Positions 28,141-36,383 of a stretch of 64,000 nt of DNA are shown here, one piece after another. Below the pieces are notes generated by a model that worked only from the letters and a program-made list of their open reading frames with translations, was not told where the DNA came from and ran no database searches. This stretch comes from an uncultured Rothia sp. (GTDB taxonomy: Bacteria; Actinomycetota; Actinomycetes; Actinomycetales; Micrococcaceae): positions 21,114 through 85,113 of the forward strand of contig CAMIIP010000007.1 of the NCBI GenBank assembly GCA_946222285.1, in the 5' to 3' direction. The first letter of the stretch is position 1. Each line of letters opens with the position of its first letter. The position numbers were made by a program, and so were the translations under genes.

Positions 28141-29010
28141 TTAGTGCTCTGTATCGAAAGTGAGAAAATCGATGAGTGATTCGACAGGACCCAAAATTTC
28201 CGGTTGTAGATCAGAGAAGCTGTTAACTTTTGTCAGTAGTTTTTTCCAGCCCAAGGCAATATCTTCCTGAGTTTGACTTGGCCATCCAAAACGGCGCAAA
28301 ATACCCACTTTCCATTCTTCAGAGCGAGGTATGACGGGCCAGGCCTTAATACCGAGGGCGGCAGGTTTAACAGATTGCCATACATCAACGTAGGGATGTC
28401 CCACAATCTTGACATTTTCTTTGGCACCGGGAACTTTCATTGCCTCGGCAGCAATAAATGATTCTTTACTACCCTTCACGAAATGATCGACTAATATGCC
28501 AAGTTTCCGTTCAGATGAAGGAGCAAAAGTTTCGATAGCCTGAGCCAGATGATCAATTCCGTGTAGGGGTTCTACAACGATTCCTTCAACTCGCAGATCG
28601 TGTCCCCAGATTTTTTCAATCAGTTCAGCATCGTGAATTCCTTCAACCCATAGACGGGAAGCGCGAGCTATTCTTGCCGGAGCATTTTTGATTGCCACCG
28701 AGCCCGAGCGACTTATTAACTTGGTTGGTTGAGTAGGCTTCCGTTGGGGTGGAACAACTTTGACGGGTTTTCCTTCTAGCAAAAATCCAAATCCGAGCGG
28801 GAAGGTTTTAACTGCCCCTGCAGCGTTTTCAAGTCCGATCACTCTCATTCCGCCAATAGTTTGCAGGGATACGACGACGCCTACCCATCCACTTTGTACG
28901 TCTTCTAGGAGCAGACCGGGTTTGACGGGAACTTCTCTTAGCTGAGGCTTTTGGTTTTGGGAAGCTACAGTAGTAAAATCCTGGGCACCCCAGCTATAAC
29001 GGTCAGACAA
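28141..29010 (-). CDS. DUF3097 protein
   Basis: A 289-residue cytoplasmic protein of the actinobacteria-specific DUF3097 family. The N-terminal segment (VKPGLLLEDVQSGWVGVVVS) looks like a small beta barrel. The rest contains RLWVEGIHDAELIEKIWG and GILVDHFVKGSKE, which resemble a Toprim-like or nuclease-like core, although no biochemical role is known to me. TTG 29010 follows AAAGGAG at good spacing. In many actinobacteria it neighbours hemW and hrcA, as here. Confidence 0.85.
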   Translation of the reverse strand: MSDRYSWGAQDFTTVASQNQKPQLREVPVKPGLLLEDVQSGWVGVVVSLQTIGGMRVIGLENAAGAVKTFPLGFGFLLEGKPVKVVPPQRKPTQPTKLISRSGSVAIKNAPARIARASRLWVEGIHDAELIEKIWGHDLRVEGIVVEPLHGIDHLAQAIETFAPSSERKLGILVDHFVKGSKESFIAAEAMKVPGAKENVKIVGHPYVDVWQSVKPAALGIKAWPVIPRSEEWKVGILRRFGWPSQTQEDIALGWKKLLTKVNSFSDLQPEILGPVESLIDFLTFDTEH

Positions 29011-29072
29011 GGTGGCTCCTTTGCTTTGAGCGTACGGGGAAAAGAGTTCTTACCTCAAGTATTAGAGTTGTG

Positions 29073-29099
29073 TTAGCACTTGATGCAGGTATCTGCTAA
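29073..29099 (+). promoter_or_regulatory. CIRCE-like HrcA operator
   Basis: TTAGCACTT-N9-ATCTGCTAA has the exact 9-9-9 layout of CIRCE (TTAGCACTC-N9-GAGTGCTAA). The outer six bases of each arm are perfect complements (TTAGCA/TGCTAA); the inner three are degenerate. It is 22 bp upstream of the hrcA start, as expected for autoregulation. Confidence 0.7.
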
Positions 29100-29120
29100 T
29101 TTTCTGGCCCTCGATAGAAA

Positions 29121-30128
29121 GTGAAGAATAGTTTTTTGACACGTCAACATCAAATTCTTCAGGCAGTTATTGAGGACTATGTTAGTTTACGCGAACCGGT
29201 TAGTTCTAAGGCTCTGGTAGAGCGCCATCAACTCGGTGTTTCTAGCGCAACTGTGCGGCATGAAATGGCTACTCTGGAAGAGATGGGGCTTATTCAGGCG
29301 CTCCATTCTAGCTCGGGGCGAGTACCAGCTGCAAAGGGCTACCGCTTTTTTGTCGATAAGATCGCTTCGCCTCGTCCGCTCAAACCGGCTGAGAAGAACG
29401 CCATTCACCGGCTCCTAGATACCTCAGATACTTTAGCGGAAGTATACGAACAAACGGTTCGATTACTTTCTCAGCTCACCCATCAGGTAGCGATTCTGCA
29501 ACTTCCCAAAAATACTGGTGAGTCCATTCGACACATCGAAATATTAGATGTTTCTTCACAAAGCCTTTTAGCTATCCTGCTAGATAATGCAGGTCAGGTT
29601 TATCAGAAAATAATTCTTATCCCTGCCTTTACCGAATCAGTTGAGCAGTTGCAACAGGATATTGCCGATTTACTTAAGGGGCAGAGCTTTTCTCAAGCGC
29701 GCCTAAAAATACAGCACAGTCTCGCACCAATCTCTTCCTCTTCCAGCTTGTCTATAATTCTTCATGCAATAGATGATCTACTGGTTTCTAAGCAGTCTTC
29801 AAAATTGCTGATTTCGGGAACATCATATTTAGCCGAATCTACCGAAGATTTCTCCCGGAGCATTGCCCCTATCCTAGAAGCTCTCGAAGAGCAGGTCACC
29901 ATGTTGCAACTGTTAAATGCCATGACGGAAAATGACCATGTTACGGTTCGAATCGGCTCGGAGAACCAGGCTCAAAAGCTTAGTGAAGCCTCCATCGTAG
30001 CGTCGCCCTATGGCGCATCGTCTTCTCGCAATCTGGCGGTTCTGGGACCAACACGCATGGATTATTCTTCGAGCATGGCCACCGTACATGGAGTAGCGAA
30101 CTACCTCTCAAAGATTTTGGGAACCTAG
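29121..30128 (+). CDS. hrcA: heat-inducible transcription repressor HrcA
   Basis: HrcA represses chaperone genes by binding CIRCE operators. The 335-residue protein begins with a winged helix (LTRQHQILQAVIEDYVSLRE, then VSSATVRHEMATLEEMGLI) and the conserved HSSSGRVPAAKGYRFFVD. A GAF-like dimerisation region and a C-terminal domain (LAVLGPTRMDYSSSMATVH) follow. The start is GTG 29121. The degenerate CIRCE just upstream suggests self-control; dnaJ is 53 bp downstream. Confidence 0.95.
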   Translation: MKNSFLTRQHQILQAVIEDYVSLREPVSSKALVERHQLGVSSATVRHEMATLEEMGLIQALHSSSGRVPAAKGYRFFVDKIASPRPLKPAEKNAIHRLLDTSDTLAEVYEQTVRLLSQLTHQVAILQLPKNTGESIRHIEILDVSSQSLLAILLDNAGQVYQKIILIPAFTESVEQLQQDIADLLKGQSFSQARLKIQHSLAPISSSSSLSIILHAIDDLLVSKQSSKLLISGTSYLAESTEDFSRSIAPILEALEEQVTMLQLLNAMTENDHVTVRIGSENQAQKLSEASIVASPYGASSSRNLAVLGPTRMDYSSSMATVHGVANYLSKILGT

Positions 30129-30181
30129 AAATTCCTCACTACCATTTACCTAGACACAACCCTAAGAGAAGGAAAATATTC

Positions 30182-31309
30182 TTGAGTAATCATTATGAAA
30201 CCCTAGGCGTCTCTAAAGATGCTAGCCCCGAAGAAATCAAAAAAGCTTACCGCAAACTAGCACGCAAACTGCACCCGGATATTAACCCTTCTCCCGAAGC
30301 TGCGGAAGAGTTTAAACGCCTTTCGCATGCCCACGATGTTCTATCGGATCCTGAAAAACGCAGAATTTATGATCAAACCGGTAACGAAAATGGTCAGGCT
30401 CAGGGAGGTTTCGGTGGTACCGGAAACTTTGGTGGATTTGGTGGTTTCTCCGATATTTTCGAAACCTTTTTTGGTCAGCAACAGCAGGGACCAGCCTCAC
30501 GTACTCGTCAGGGGCAGGATGCGCTGATTAATGTTCGGATTAATCTTAAAGATGCTGTTTTTGGTACTGACAAGCCAATTACTGTAGATACGGCTATCAC
30601 TTGCGAAGTCTGTGGTGGAAATGGATGTGCTCCTGGGACTCATCCGGAAACCTGCGATACCTGCAAGGGGCAGGGATACATGCAACGCCAGGTTCAATCA
30701 ATTTTGGGTACAGTCGTGCAGCCTGTTGAATGCCCCACCTGTCACGGCTTCGGCACCGTCATTAAGCATCCTTGTCAGGAATGTTATGGCGAAGGACGCG
30801 TACGAGAGCGCAAGCCACTGACCGTCAAAATTCCAGCAGGCGTTAATGATGGGGCTCGAATTCGTCTAACTGGAGAAGGCGAAGCAGGGGTTGCTGGCGG
30901 AGCTAATGGAGATCTCTATGTTGAATTACGGGTAGACCATGACCCAACCTTTAGCCGGGAGGGCGATAACCTTCATGCTCATGTAGGCATTTCAATGGCA
31001 TCAGCTGCACTGGGTAGCACTATTACTTTAGATACATTTGATGGTCTCCAAAAACTTGATATCAAAGCCGGAACTCAATCAGGTGATGTTATTACGCTCA
31101 AGGAATTGGGGGTAAAACATCTACGGCGTAACGGGCGAGGAGATCTATGGGTACATATTGAAGTACGTACCCCAACTGACCTGAGTCATCAAGAAAAAGA
31201 ATTACTCAAACAGTTTGCTGTTCTGCGCAAAGAAGATCTCACTCAAAGCGAAACGCTCACTGAAAAGCAAGGATTTTTCTCTCGTTTCAAAGAACGTTTC
31301 GATAAGTAA
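30182..31309 (+). CDS. dnaJ: chaperone DnaJ
   Basis: DnaJ stimulates DnaK and delivers unfolded proteins. The 375-residue protein has the J domain with the HPD triad (RKLHPDINP, about residue 33), a Gly/Phe-rich linker (GGFGGTGNFGGFGGF) and four CxxCxGxG zinc repeats (CEVCGGNG, CDTCKGQG, CPTCHGFG, CQECYGEG). Then come two substrate-binding beta domains. The start is TTG 30182 after AGAGAAGGAA. The hrcA-dnaJ pairing is usual for the second actinobacterial DnaJ. Confidence 0.96.
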   Translation: MSNHYETLGVSKDASPEEIKKAYRKLARKLHPDINPSPEAAEEFKRLSHAHDVLSDPEKRRIYDQTGNENGQAQGGFGGTGNFGGFGGFSDIFETFFGQQQQGPASRTRQGQDALINVRINLKDAVFGTDKPITVDTAITCEVCGGNGCAPGTHPETCDTCKGQGYMQRQVQSILGTVVQPVECPTCHGFGTVIKHPCQECYGEGRVRERKPLTVKIPAGVNDGARIRLTGEGEAGVAGGANGDLYVELRVDHDPTFSREGDNLHAHVGISMASAALGSTITLDTFDGLQKLDIKAGTQSGDVITLKELGVKHLRRNGRGDLWVHIEVRTPTDLSHQEKELLKQFAVLRKEDLTQSETLTEKQGFFSRFKERFDK

Positions 31310-31321
31310 GGGGCGAAGTCG

Positions 31322-32086
31322 GTGTCTGCACCAATTTTTTATCTTTCCCCAGGCATGTTGGACGACGTCGAGCCCGGTAATTTTGTTGAGTTGTTAGGCG
31401 ATGAGGGACATCATGCTCGTACCGTCAAACGTCTTAACGTCGGTGAAAAAATTGATGTAGCAGATGGGTCTGGTCTGCGAATTCTTGGAGAGGTCGCTGA
31501 GCTTTTGCCCGAGGGTCTTCGTGTGAGAGTACTTGAGGTTCTCCCGCAGGCATCGGGTCCAGAGGTTATTTTGGTGCAGGCACTGGCTAAGAATGACCGC
31601 GATATTCTGGGAATTGAGACAGCTACCGAATTAGGGGTAACCGGGGTCATTCCCTGGGTTGCTGACCGTTCTATCGTACGCTGGAAAAAAGAACGTTTAG
31701 AGAAGCACCACACCAAGTGGGAAAACACGGTTCGTGCCGCCGCTAAGCAGTCTCGTAGCCCCCGAATTCCTGAGGTCTACGATTTACATACCAGCGCAGA
31801 GTTAGCGGCAGTTTTTTCCGAAGATACTTCCTCCGGTGCCCATGTTTTTATGTTGCACGAGTCTGGTTTGAACAAATTCAGTTCTCAAATTCGCTCCGTG
31901 GAGATAGAAACTGAAACAACAATTTACGTGATAGTTGGTCCCGAAGGAGGTATTTCAGAGAGAGAAATTTCGCTCTTTGAAGATGCTGGTGGAAAGACAG
32001 CCCTACTAGGAAACGAAGTTTTACGGTCCTCGACGGCGGGAGCGGCAGCAATCGTCGTCCTCAAAACGCTGCTGGGGCAATGGTAA
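31322..32086 (+). CDS. rsmE: 16S rRNA m3U1498 methyltransferase
   Basis: Methylates U1498 of 16S rRNA using S-adenosylmethionine. The 254-residue protein has an N-terminal PUA-like domain (EGHHARTVKRLNVGEKIDV) and a C-terminal SPOUT knot with VGPEGGISEREISLFE and LGNEVLRSSTAGAAAI, which binds the cofactor. The start is GTG 31322, 12 bp after dnaJ. Confidence 0.95.
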   Translation: MSAPIFYLSPGMLDDVEPGNFVELLGDEGHHARTVKRLNVGEKIDVADGSGLRILGEVAELLPEGLRVRVLEVLPQASGPEVILVQALAKNDRDILGIETATELGVTGVIPWVADRSIVRWKKERLEKHHTKWENTVRAAAKQSRSPRIPEVYDLHTSAELAAVFSEDTSSGAHVFMLHESGLNKFSSQIRSVEIETETTIYVIVGPEGGISEREISLFEDAGGKTALLGNEVLRSSTAGAAAIVVLKTLLGQW

Positions 32087-32213
32087 AAGCCTTTCAACTT
32101 GGCTAACCTGCGCTCACCTAATATTCATGCTGAGAAACTATTTTCTGGCTCAAACACCAGCTAGTCTAGTTTTAACCTACTTCAAGGAGCTCTGATTTGG
32201 CCTTCGGCCGTGT

Positions 32214-33308
32214 ATGAACACGCAAGCTATGGGCGTATCACGTCCGCTTTCCGTTGCAAGAACCTTCACCTTTTCTTCCCGTGAGCAGATGGTGTCTGTA
32301 CTGGGACCTTCTGATTCTAGTATTGCTCTGATTGAATCTAATTTTCCCTCGGTATCGGTACGTCCGCGGGATGTAGAAGTTATTGTGACCGGTCCTTCTG
32401 AACCTGTTGCGATAACGGTTCGTTTGCTCAGCGAGCTATCTCGGATGGTATCTCAGGGAATGACCCTTACCTCTGACACAGTGGGGCGGGTCATCAATAT
32501 GCTCAATGCTGAGGTTTCTCAACCGGCCATGGCGATGAGCCAGAATATTCTGAGTTCTCGGGGTAAAAGCATCCGACCCAAAACTATCAATCAGAAAAAC
32601 TATGTAGATAGCATCGACGAGAATACCGTGGTGTTTGGTATTGGACCAGCTGGCACAGGTAAAACTTATCTGGCTATGGCTAAAGCTGTGCAAGCTCTCC
32701 AGGCTAAAGAAGTCAACCGTATTATTCTGACTCGTCCTGCAGTTGAAGCCGGAGAGCGCCTAGGTTTTCTACCCGGCTCCCTACACGAAAAGATTGACCC
32801 TTATTTACGCCCTTTATACGATGCTCTGCACGACATGATGGATCCAGAATCCATTCCTAAACTCATGGAGGCGGGAACCATCGAAGTAGCTCCACTAGCT
32901 TATATGCGCGGTCGTACTCTTAACGATGCTTTCATTATTTTGGACGAAGCGCAGAACACCACTGTGGAGCAGATGAAGATGTTCCTCACCCGTTTAGGTT
33001 TCGGCGCGAAGATGATAATTACCGGAGACGTAACGCAAATTGATCTTCCGAACGGTCAAGCCTCTGGTCTCAAACAGGTTCGCAGTATTCTCGAGGGTGT
33101 AGAGGATATCTCTTTCTCGATTCTTGAAGCTGAAGACGTCGTTCGCCACTCGTTGGTTTCTGAGATTGTGACTGCTTATGACCGCTGGGATGAAGATAAG
33201 ACTGCGATGGAGCGCAAACGCAATCGAAAGGTCAAACGCCAAACCATTGAAGCGGCGGCGGAGAAACTCTTGGAAAAATCTGGGATTGATGTAGGGGAGC
33301 AACAGTGA
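32214..33308 (+). CDS. PhoH-like ATPase
   Basis: A 364-residue PhoH family P-loop NTPase, often linked to RNA metabolism together with YbeY. Walker A is GIGPAGTGKTYLAMA, Walker B is IILDEAQNTT, and ITGDVTQIDLP is conserved. The N-terminus has a KH-like region (VSVRPRDVEVIVTG). ATG 32214 is the only usable start in frame, but the nearest ribosome site (AAGGAG, 32184-32189) is about 24 bp away and suits a six-codon TTG mini-frame at 32197-32217, whose stop overlaps this ATG. ybeY overlaps downstream. Confidence 0.92.
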   Translation: MNTQAMGVSRPLSVARTFTFSSREQMVSVLGPSDSSIALIESNFPSVSVRPRDVEVIVTGPSEPVAITVRLLSELSRMVSQGMTLTSDTVGRVINMLNAEVSQPAMAMSQNILSSRGKSIRPKTINQKNYVDSIDENTVVFGIGPAGTGKTYLAMAKAVQALQAKEVNRIILTRPAVEAGERLGFLPGSLHEKIDPYLRPLYDALHDMMDPESIPKLMEAGTIEVAPLAYMRGRTLNDAFIILDEAQNTTVEQMKMFLTRLGFGAKMIITGDVTQIDLPNGQASGLKQVRSILEGVEDISFSILEAEDVVRHSLVSEIVTAYDRWDEDKTAMERKRNRKVKRQTIEAAAEKLLEKSGIDVGEQQ

Positions 33309-33814
33309 TGGCAGTGGATTTTGAGATTGAAGAGGTTGAGGACGACGCCGATTCGCGTATCGTCGAGTCTTTTGCTGCTTTCGATGAGAAAACTATTGAA
33401 CGTCTTGTAAAATTTTCTTTCTCTGAACTGCAGGTTAGCCAAGAGACTGAGCTTTCTATTGCGGTAGTCGGCGAAGAAGAGATGGAGCGTATTCATCTAG
33501 AATGGATGGATCTTGCCGGTCCCACCGATGTGATGTCCTTCCCCATGGATGAGATGAAGCCCGGATCTGCAGAGAATCTCGCTAGTGGTGTACTCGGAGA
33601 TATCATTCTCTGCCCCACCGTTGCCGCAGAACAGGCTCAACGAGCCGGTCACAGTACTCTCGATGAGTTTTGTCTTCTCACTGTCCACGGTATTTTGCAC
33701 TGCCTAGGTTATGACCACGCTACTGCTGAAGAAGAAGCTGAGATGTTCAGCATTCAGCGCGATATTTTAGAGCGTTTCCTTGGTCGTTCAGCTCCCGTGG
33801 AAACTAGGTTCTAA
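33308..33814 (+). CDS. ybeY: endoribonuclease YbeY
   Basis: YbeY is a metal-dependent RNase in 16S rRNA maturation and ribosome quality control. The 168-residue protein ends with the zinc motif HGILHCLGYDH, three His in H3xH5xH spacing. WMDLAGPTDVMSFPMDE precedes it and GVLGDIILCP lies between. A GTG at 33305 directly adjoins the ATG used here; both follow GGGGAG. It overlaps phoH and is followed after 6 bp by the CNNM protein, the usual phoH-ybeY-corC-era order. Confidence 0.95.
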   Translation: MAVDFEIEEVEDDADSRIVESFAAFDEKTIERLVKFSFSELQVSQETELSIAVVGEEEMERIHLEWMDLAGPTDVMSFPMDEMKPGSAENLASGVLGDIILCPTVAAEQAQRAGHSTLDEFCLLTVHGILHCLGYDHATAEEEAEMFSIQRDILERFLGRSAPVETRF

Positions 33815-33820
33815 ACTTTT

Positions 33821-35101
33821 ATGATTATCACTCTTCTCGTGCTGGTCACCCTTTTATTGGTAGTGCTTGGCTATATTCTCGCCGCCACCGAAACGGCTTT
33901 TACTTACATCCCTCGCTCCGAGTTAGATAATCTCACTGAGGGAGGCAAACGACGCCGACTTAAAGCCGTAAGCGAAGGGATAGATCATTTTATGTTCTCG
34001 CTTCGACTCTGGAGCGCGTTCATAGATACCTTGGCGATTCTTGCGTTCTACTCGCTATCGCTGGCTATTTTCTCATCTAGCGTGATGGCTATTGCCCTGA
34101 CCGCCGTCGTCATGACTTTGCTAAGCTATGTGCTTTTCGCCTATTACCCCAGGCGAGCTGGGCGTGCGCGTCCGTTACATTTCGTCAAGACCTACTATTC
34201 GCTGACCTACTATCTCACTAAGGTTCTCGGTCCTCTGCCACGTGTGGCTACCGAGTCTAAGGACGAGGCAAACCAAGAAGGGAATACTTCGGCAGGTTAT
34301 TTCACCGAAGAAGAGATTCTTGAATTTGTCGATCGTGCAAGCTCTCAGGACGTCATTGAAGACGACGAAGCGCAGATGGTTCAGTCCATTTTTGAGCTGG
34401 GTGACACGCGACTTCGCTCAGTGATGGTACCTCGTACCGATATGGTCACTATTGATATCTCTGAGACAGTTGAGAATGCAATTAATCTCTTTATGCGCTC
34501 AGGCTATTCTCGTATTCCAGTTCTAGGAGAGGATTTCGACGATGTACGCGGTGTTCTTTACTTCAAAGATCTCATGCACGCGGTAGTCTCTCCCGGAAGA
34601 ATCAACTTGGATCTTTCCTTAGAATCTTTGATTCGCCCTGGTCGATTTGAACCGGAATCTAAACGTGTTCTTGATCTTTTGCGGGAGATGCAAAGGGAGT
34701 CTACGCACGTTGCTATGGTCATCGACGAATACGGAGGCACAGCCGGCCTGGTGACTCTCGAAGATTTGATTGAGGAACTTGTGGGAGATATCTCTGATGA
34801 ATACGATAACGAAAAACCTGAGATTAAGGTTCAAGACGACGGCACGTTCAAGATTAGCTCTCGTTTGAGCGTTGAAGAGCTGGAGGAGTTCTTCGGCAAG
34901 GATTTAGAAGAAGAAGACGTTGATACCGTAGGTGGGCTCATGTCGAAGCATCTGGGACGTGTACCGATTGTCGGTAGCGAAATCTCGGTTTCTGGCTTAC
35001 ACATCCGTGCTATCGGCACCTCTGGCCGACGCAACCAGATCGCTACTTTGTTAGTGTGGATGGACACACCAGCAGAAACGACGAATGGTACGGCTGTCTA
35101 A
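33821..35101 (+). CDS. CNNM/CorC-type membrane protein with CBS domains
   Basis: A 426-residue 'hemolysin family' protein, related to Mg2+ transport or efflux factors. It has a DUF21/CNNM membrane part (MIITLLVLVTLLLVVLGYIL and two more helices to about residue 105), then a pair of CBS domains (RSVMVPRTDMVTIDI, RIPVLGEDFDDVRGVLYF, VAMVIDEYGGTAGLVTLEDL). A C-terminal CorC/HlyC domain (DGTFKISSRLSVEEL) completes it. Metal specificity cannot be read from sequence. A terminator follows. Confidence 0.9.
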   Translation: MIITLLVLVTLLLVVLGYILAATETAFTYIPRSELDNLTEGGKRRRLKAVSEGIDHFMFSLRLWSAFIDTLAILAFYSLSLAIFSSSVMAIALTAVVMTLLSYVLFAYYPRRAGRARPLHFVKTYYSLTYYLTKVLGPLPRVATESKDEANQEGNTSAGYFTEEEILEFVDRASSQDVIEDDEAQMVQSIFELGDTRLRSVMVPRTDMVTIDISETVENAINLFMRSGYSRIPVLGEDFDDVRGVLYFKDLMHAVVSPGRINLDLSLESLIRPGRFEPESKRVLDLLREMQRESTHVAMVIDEYGGTAGLVTLEDLIEELVGDISDEYDNEKPEIKVQDDGTFKISSRLSVEELEEFFGKDLEEEDVDTVGGLMSKHLGRVPIVGSEISVSGLHIRAIGTSGRRNQIATLLVWMDTPAETTNGTAV

Positions 35102-35147
35102 ATTAGTTTAAAGAACTAGAGCACTTACCGTTCTTTCGTATGAACAC

Positions 35148-35178
35148 GAGCACATCAGCTACCGATGTGCTCATGCTT
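35148..35178 (+). terminator. terminator before era
   Basis: GAGCACATC (35148-35156) and GATGTGCTC (35164-35172) pair around a seven-base loop; ATGCTTTT follows. This ends the phoH-ybeY-corC segment, so era may have its own promoter. Confidence 0.7.
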
Positions 35179-35221
35179 TTGAGACTGTAGAGTTGGATAA
35201 AACAATTTCAAAGGAGTTTCT

Positions 35222-36304
35222 GTGGATTTTGCTCAATTTCCTGACGGCTACAAAGCGGGTTTCGCTGTGCTGGTAGGGCGACCGAACGCCGGTAAATCAA
35301 CTCTTACCAATGCACTGGTTGGTCAGAAAATTGCTATTACCTCTAATCGTCCCCAGACAACTCGCCATACTATTCGCGGAATTGTGCATCAGAAAGACTA
35401 TCAATTGGTTCTGATAGATACACCTGGCTTGCATCGTCCTCGAACCCTTTTGGGCGAACGACTCAACGATTTGGTCTCGGAAACTCTCTCAGAAGTAGAT
35501 GTGATTGGTTTTTGTCTTCCTGCTAATGAAAAGATCGGTCCGGGCGATCGTTATATTGCTCAGCAGATTGCTGCATCCGGTAAAAAACCTATTGTCGCAA
35601 TTGTGACAAAAGCAGACACTGTCTCCCAGCAGGAACTTGCTGAACAACTCATTGCTGTTGATCAGCTGGGAGAAGAAGTTATGAGCGCAGAACGTGCAGC
35701 TCGTGTCGAGCGCAAGGCACATCAACATCAGAAAAAAATCCGAGGCAAAGCTTTCCAAAAAGACTCGGGTCCAGCTGCCCAGAAAGCCAAAAATACTGTT
35801 GCTAGCACGCCCCTTCTCAATGACGGTCTCGGAGGATGGGCAGGTGTTATTCCGGTTTCAGCGATCAAAGATTTTCAAGTTGATGAAGTAAGTAAGCTTT
35901 TGGCAAGTTTCCTCCCTGATTCACCGCCGCTCTATCCCGAGGGCGAGTTGACCGATGAACCTGAGGCAACACTCGTTGCCGAGATGGTACGGGAGGCAGC
36001 GTTGGAGGGTGTGCGCGATGAGCTTCCCCATTCTGTCGCCGTCACCGTTGAAGAAATGAATTTACGAGAGGGGCGTCCAGAAAAAAATCCTCTCGTCGAT
36101 ATTCATGTGAATCTCTATGTAGAGCGCTCTTCACAGAAAGCTATCATTATTGGAAAAAACGGCTCTAGGTTGCGTGAGATTGGTAGCCAGGCTAGGCAAA
36201 ATATAGAAACACTTTTGGGAACAAAAGTATATCTTGATATCCATGTCAAGGTCGCTAAAGAATGGCAACGCGATCCCCGTGCGTTAGGTCGCTTAGGCTT
36301 CTAA
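35222..36304 (+). CDS. era: GTPase Era with internal insertion
   Basis: Era binds 16S rRNA and helps 30S assembly. GTPase motifs are GRPNAGKST (residues 19-27), TTRHTI, DTPGLHRP, TKAD (129-132) and PVSAIKD (211-217). The C-terminal KH domain has IIIGKNGSRLREIG. At 360 residues it is about 55-60 longer than typical Era. The extra part, residues about 151-204, is rich in Lys, Arg, His and Gln and lies between G4 and G5. The start is GTG 35222 after AAAGGAG. All catalytic motifs are intact, so it should be functional. Confidence 0.95.
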   Translation: MDFAQFPDGYKAGFAVLVGRPNAGKSTLTNALVGQKIAITSNRPQTTRHTIRGIVHQKDYQLVLIDTPGLHRPRTLLGERLNDLVSETLSEVDVIGFCLPANEKIGPGDRYIAQQIAASGKKPIVAIVTKADTVSQQELAEQLIAVDQLGEEVMSAERAARVERKAHQHQKKIRGKAFQKDSGPAAQKAKNTVASTPLLNDGLGGWAGVIPVSAIKDFQVDEVSKLLASFLPDSPPLYPEGELTDEPEATLVAEMVREAALEGVRDELPHSVAVTVEEMNLREGRPEKNPLVDIHVNLYVERSSQKAIIIGKNGSRLREIGSQARQNIETLLGTKVYLDIHVKVAKEWQRDPRALGRLGF

Positions 36305-36383
36305 TTTTTGGCATACAGGAAATATATTGCCTAAGCTCCAGCGCCTTTCCCCCCCGTAGAACGATAGATGAAAGAGAGTAATC

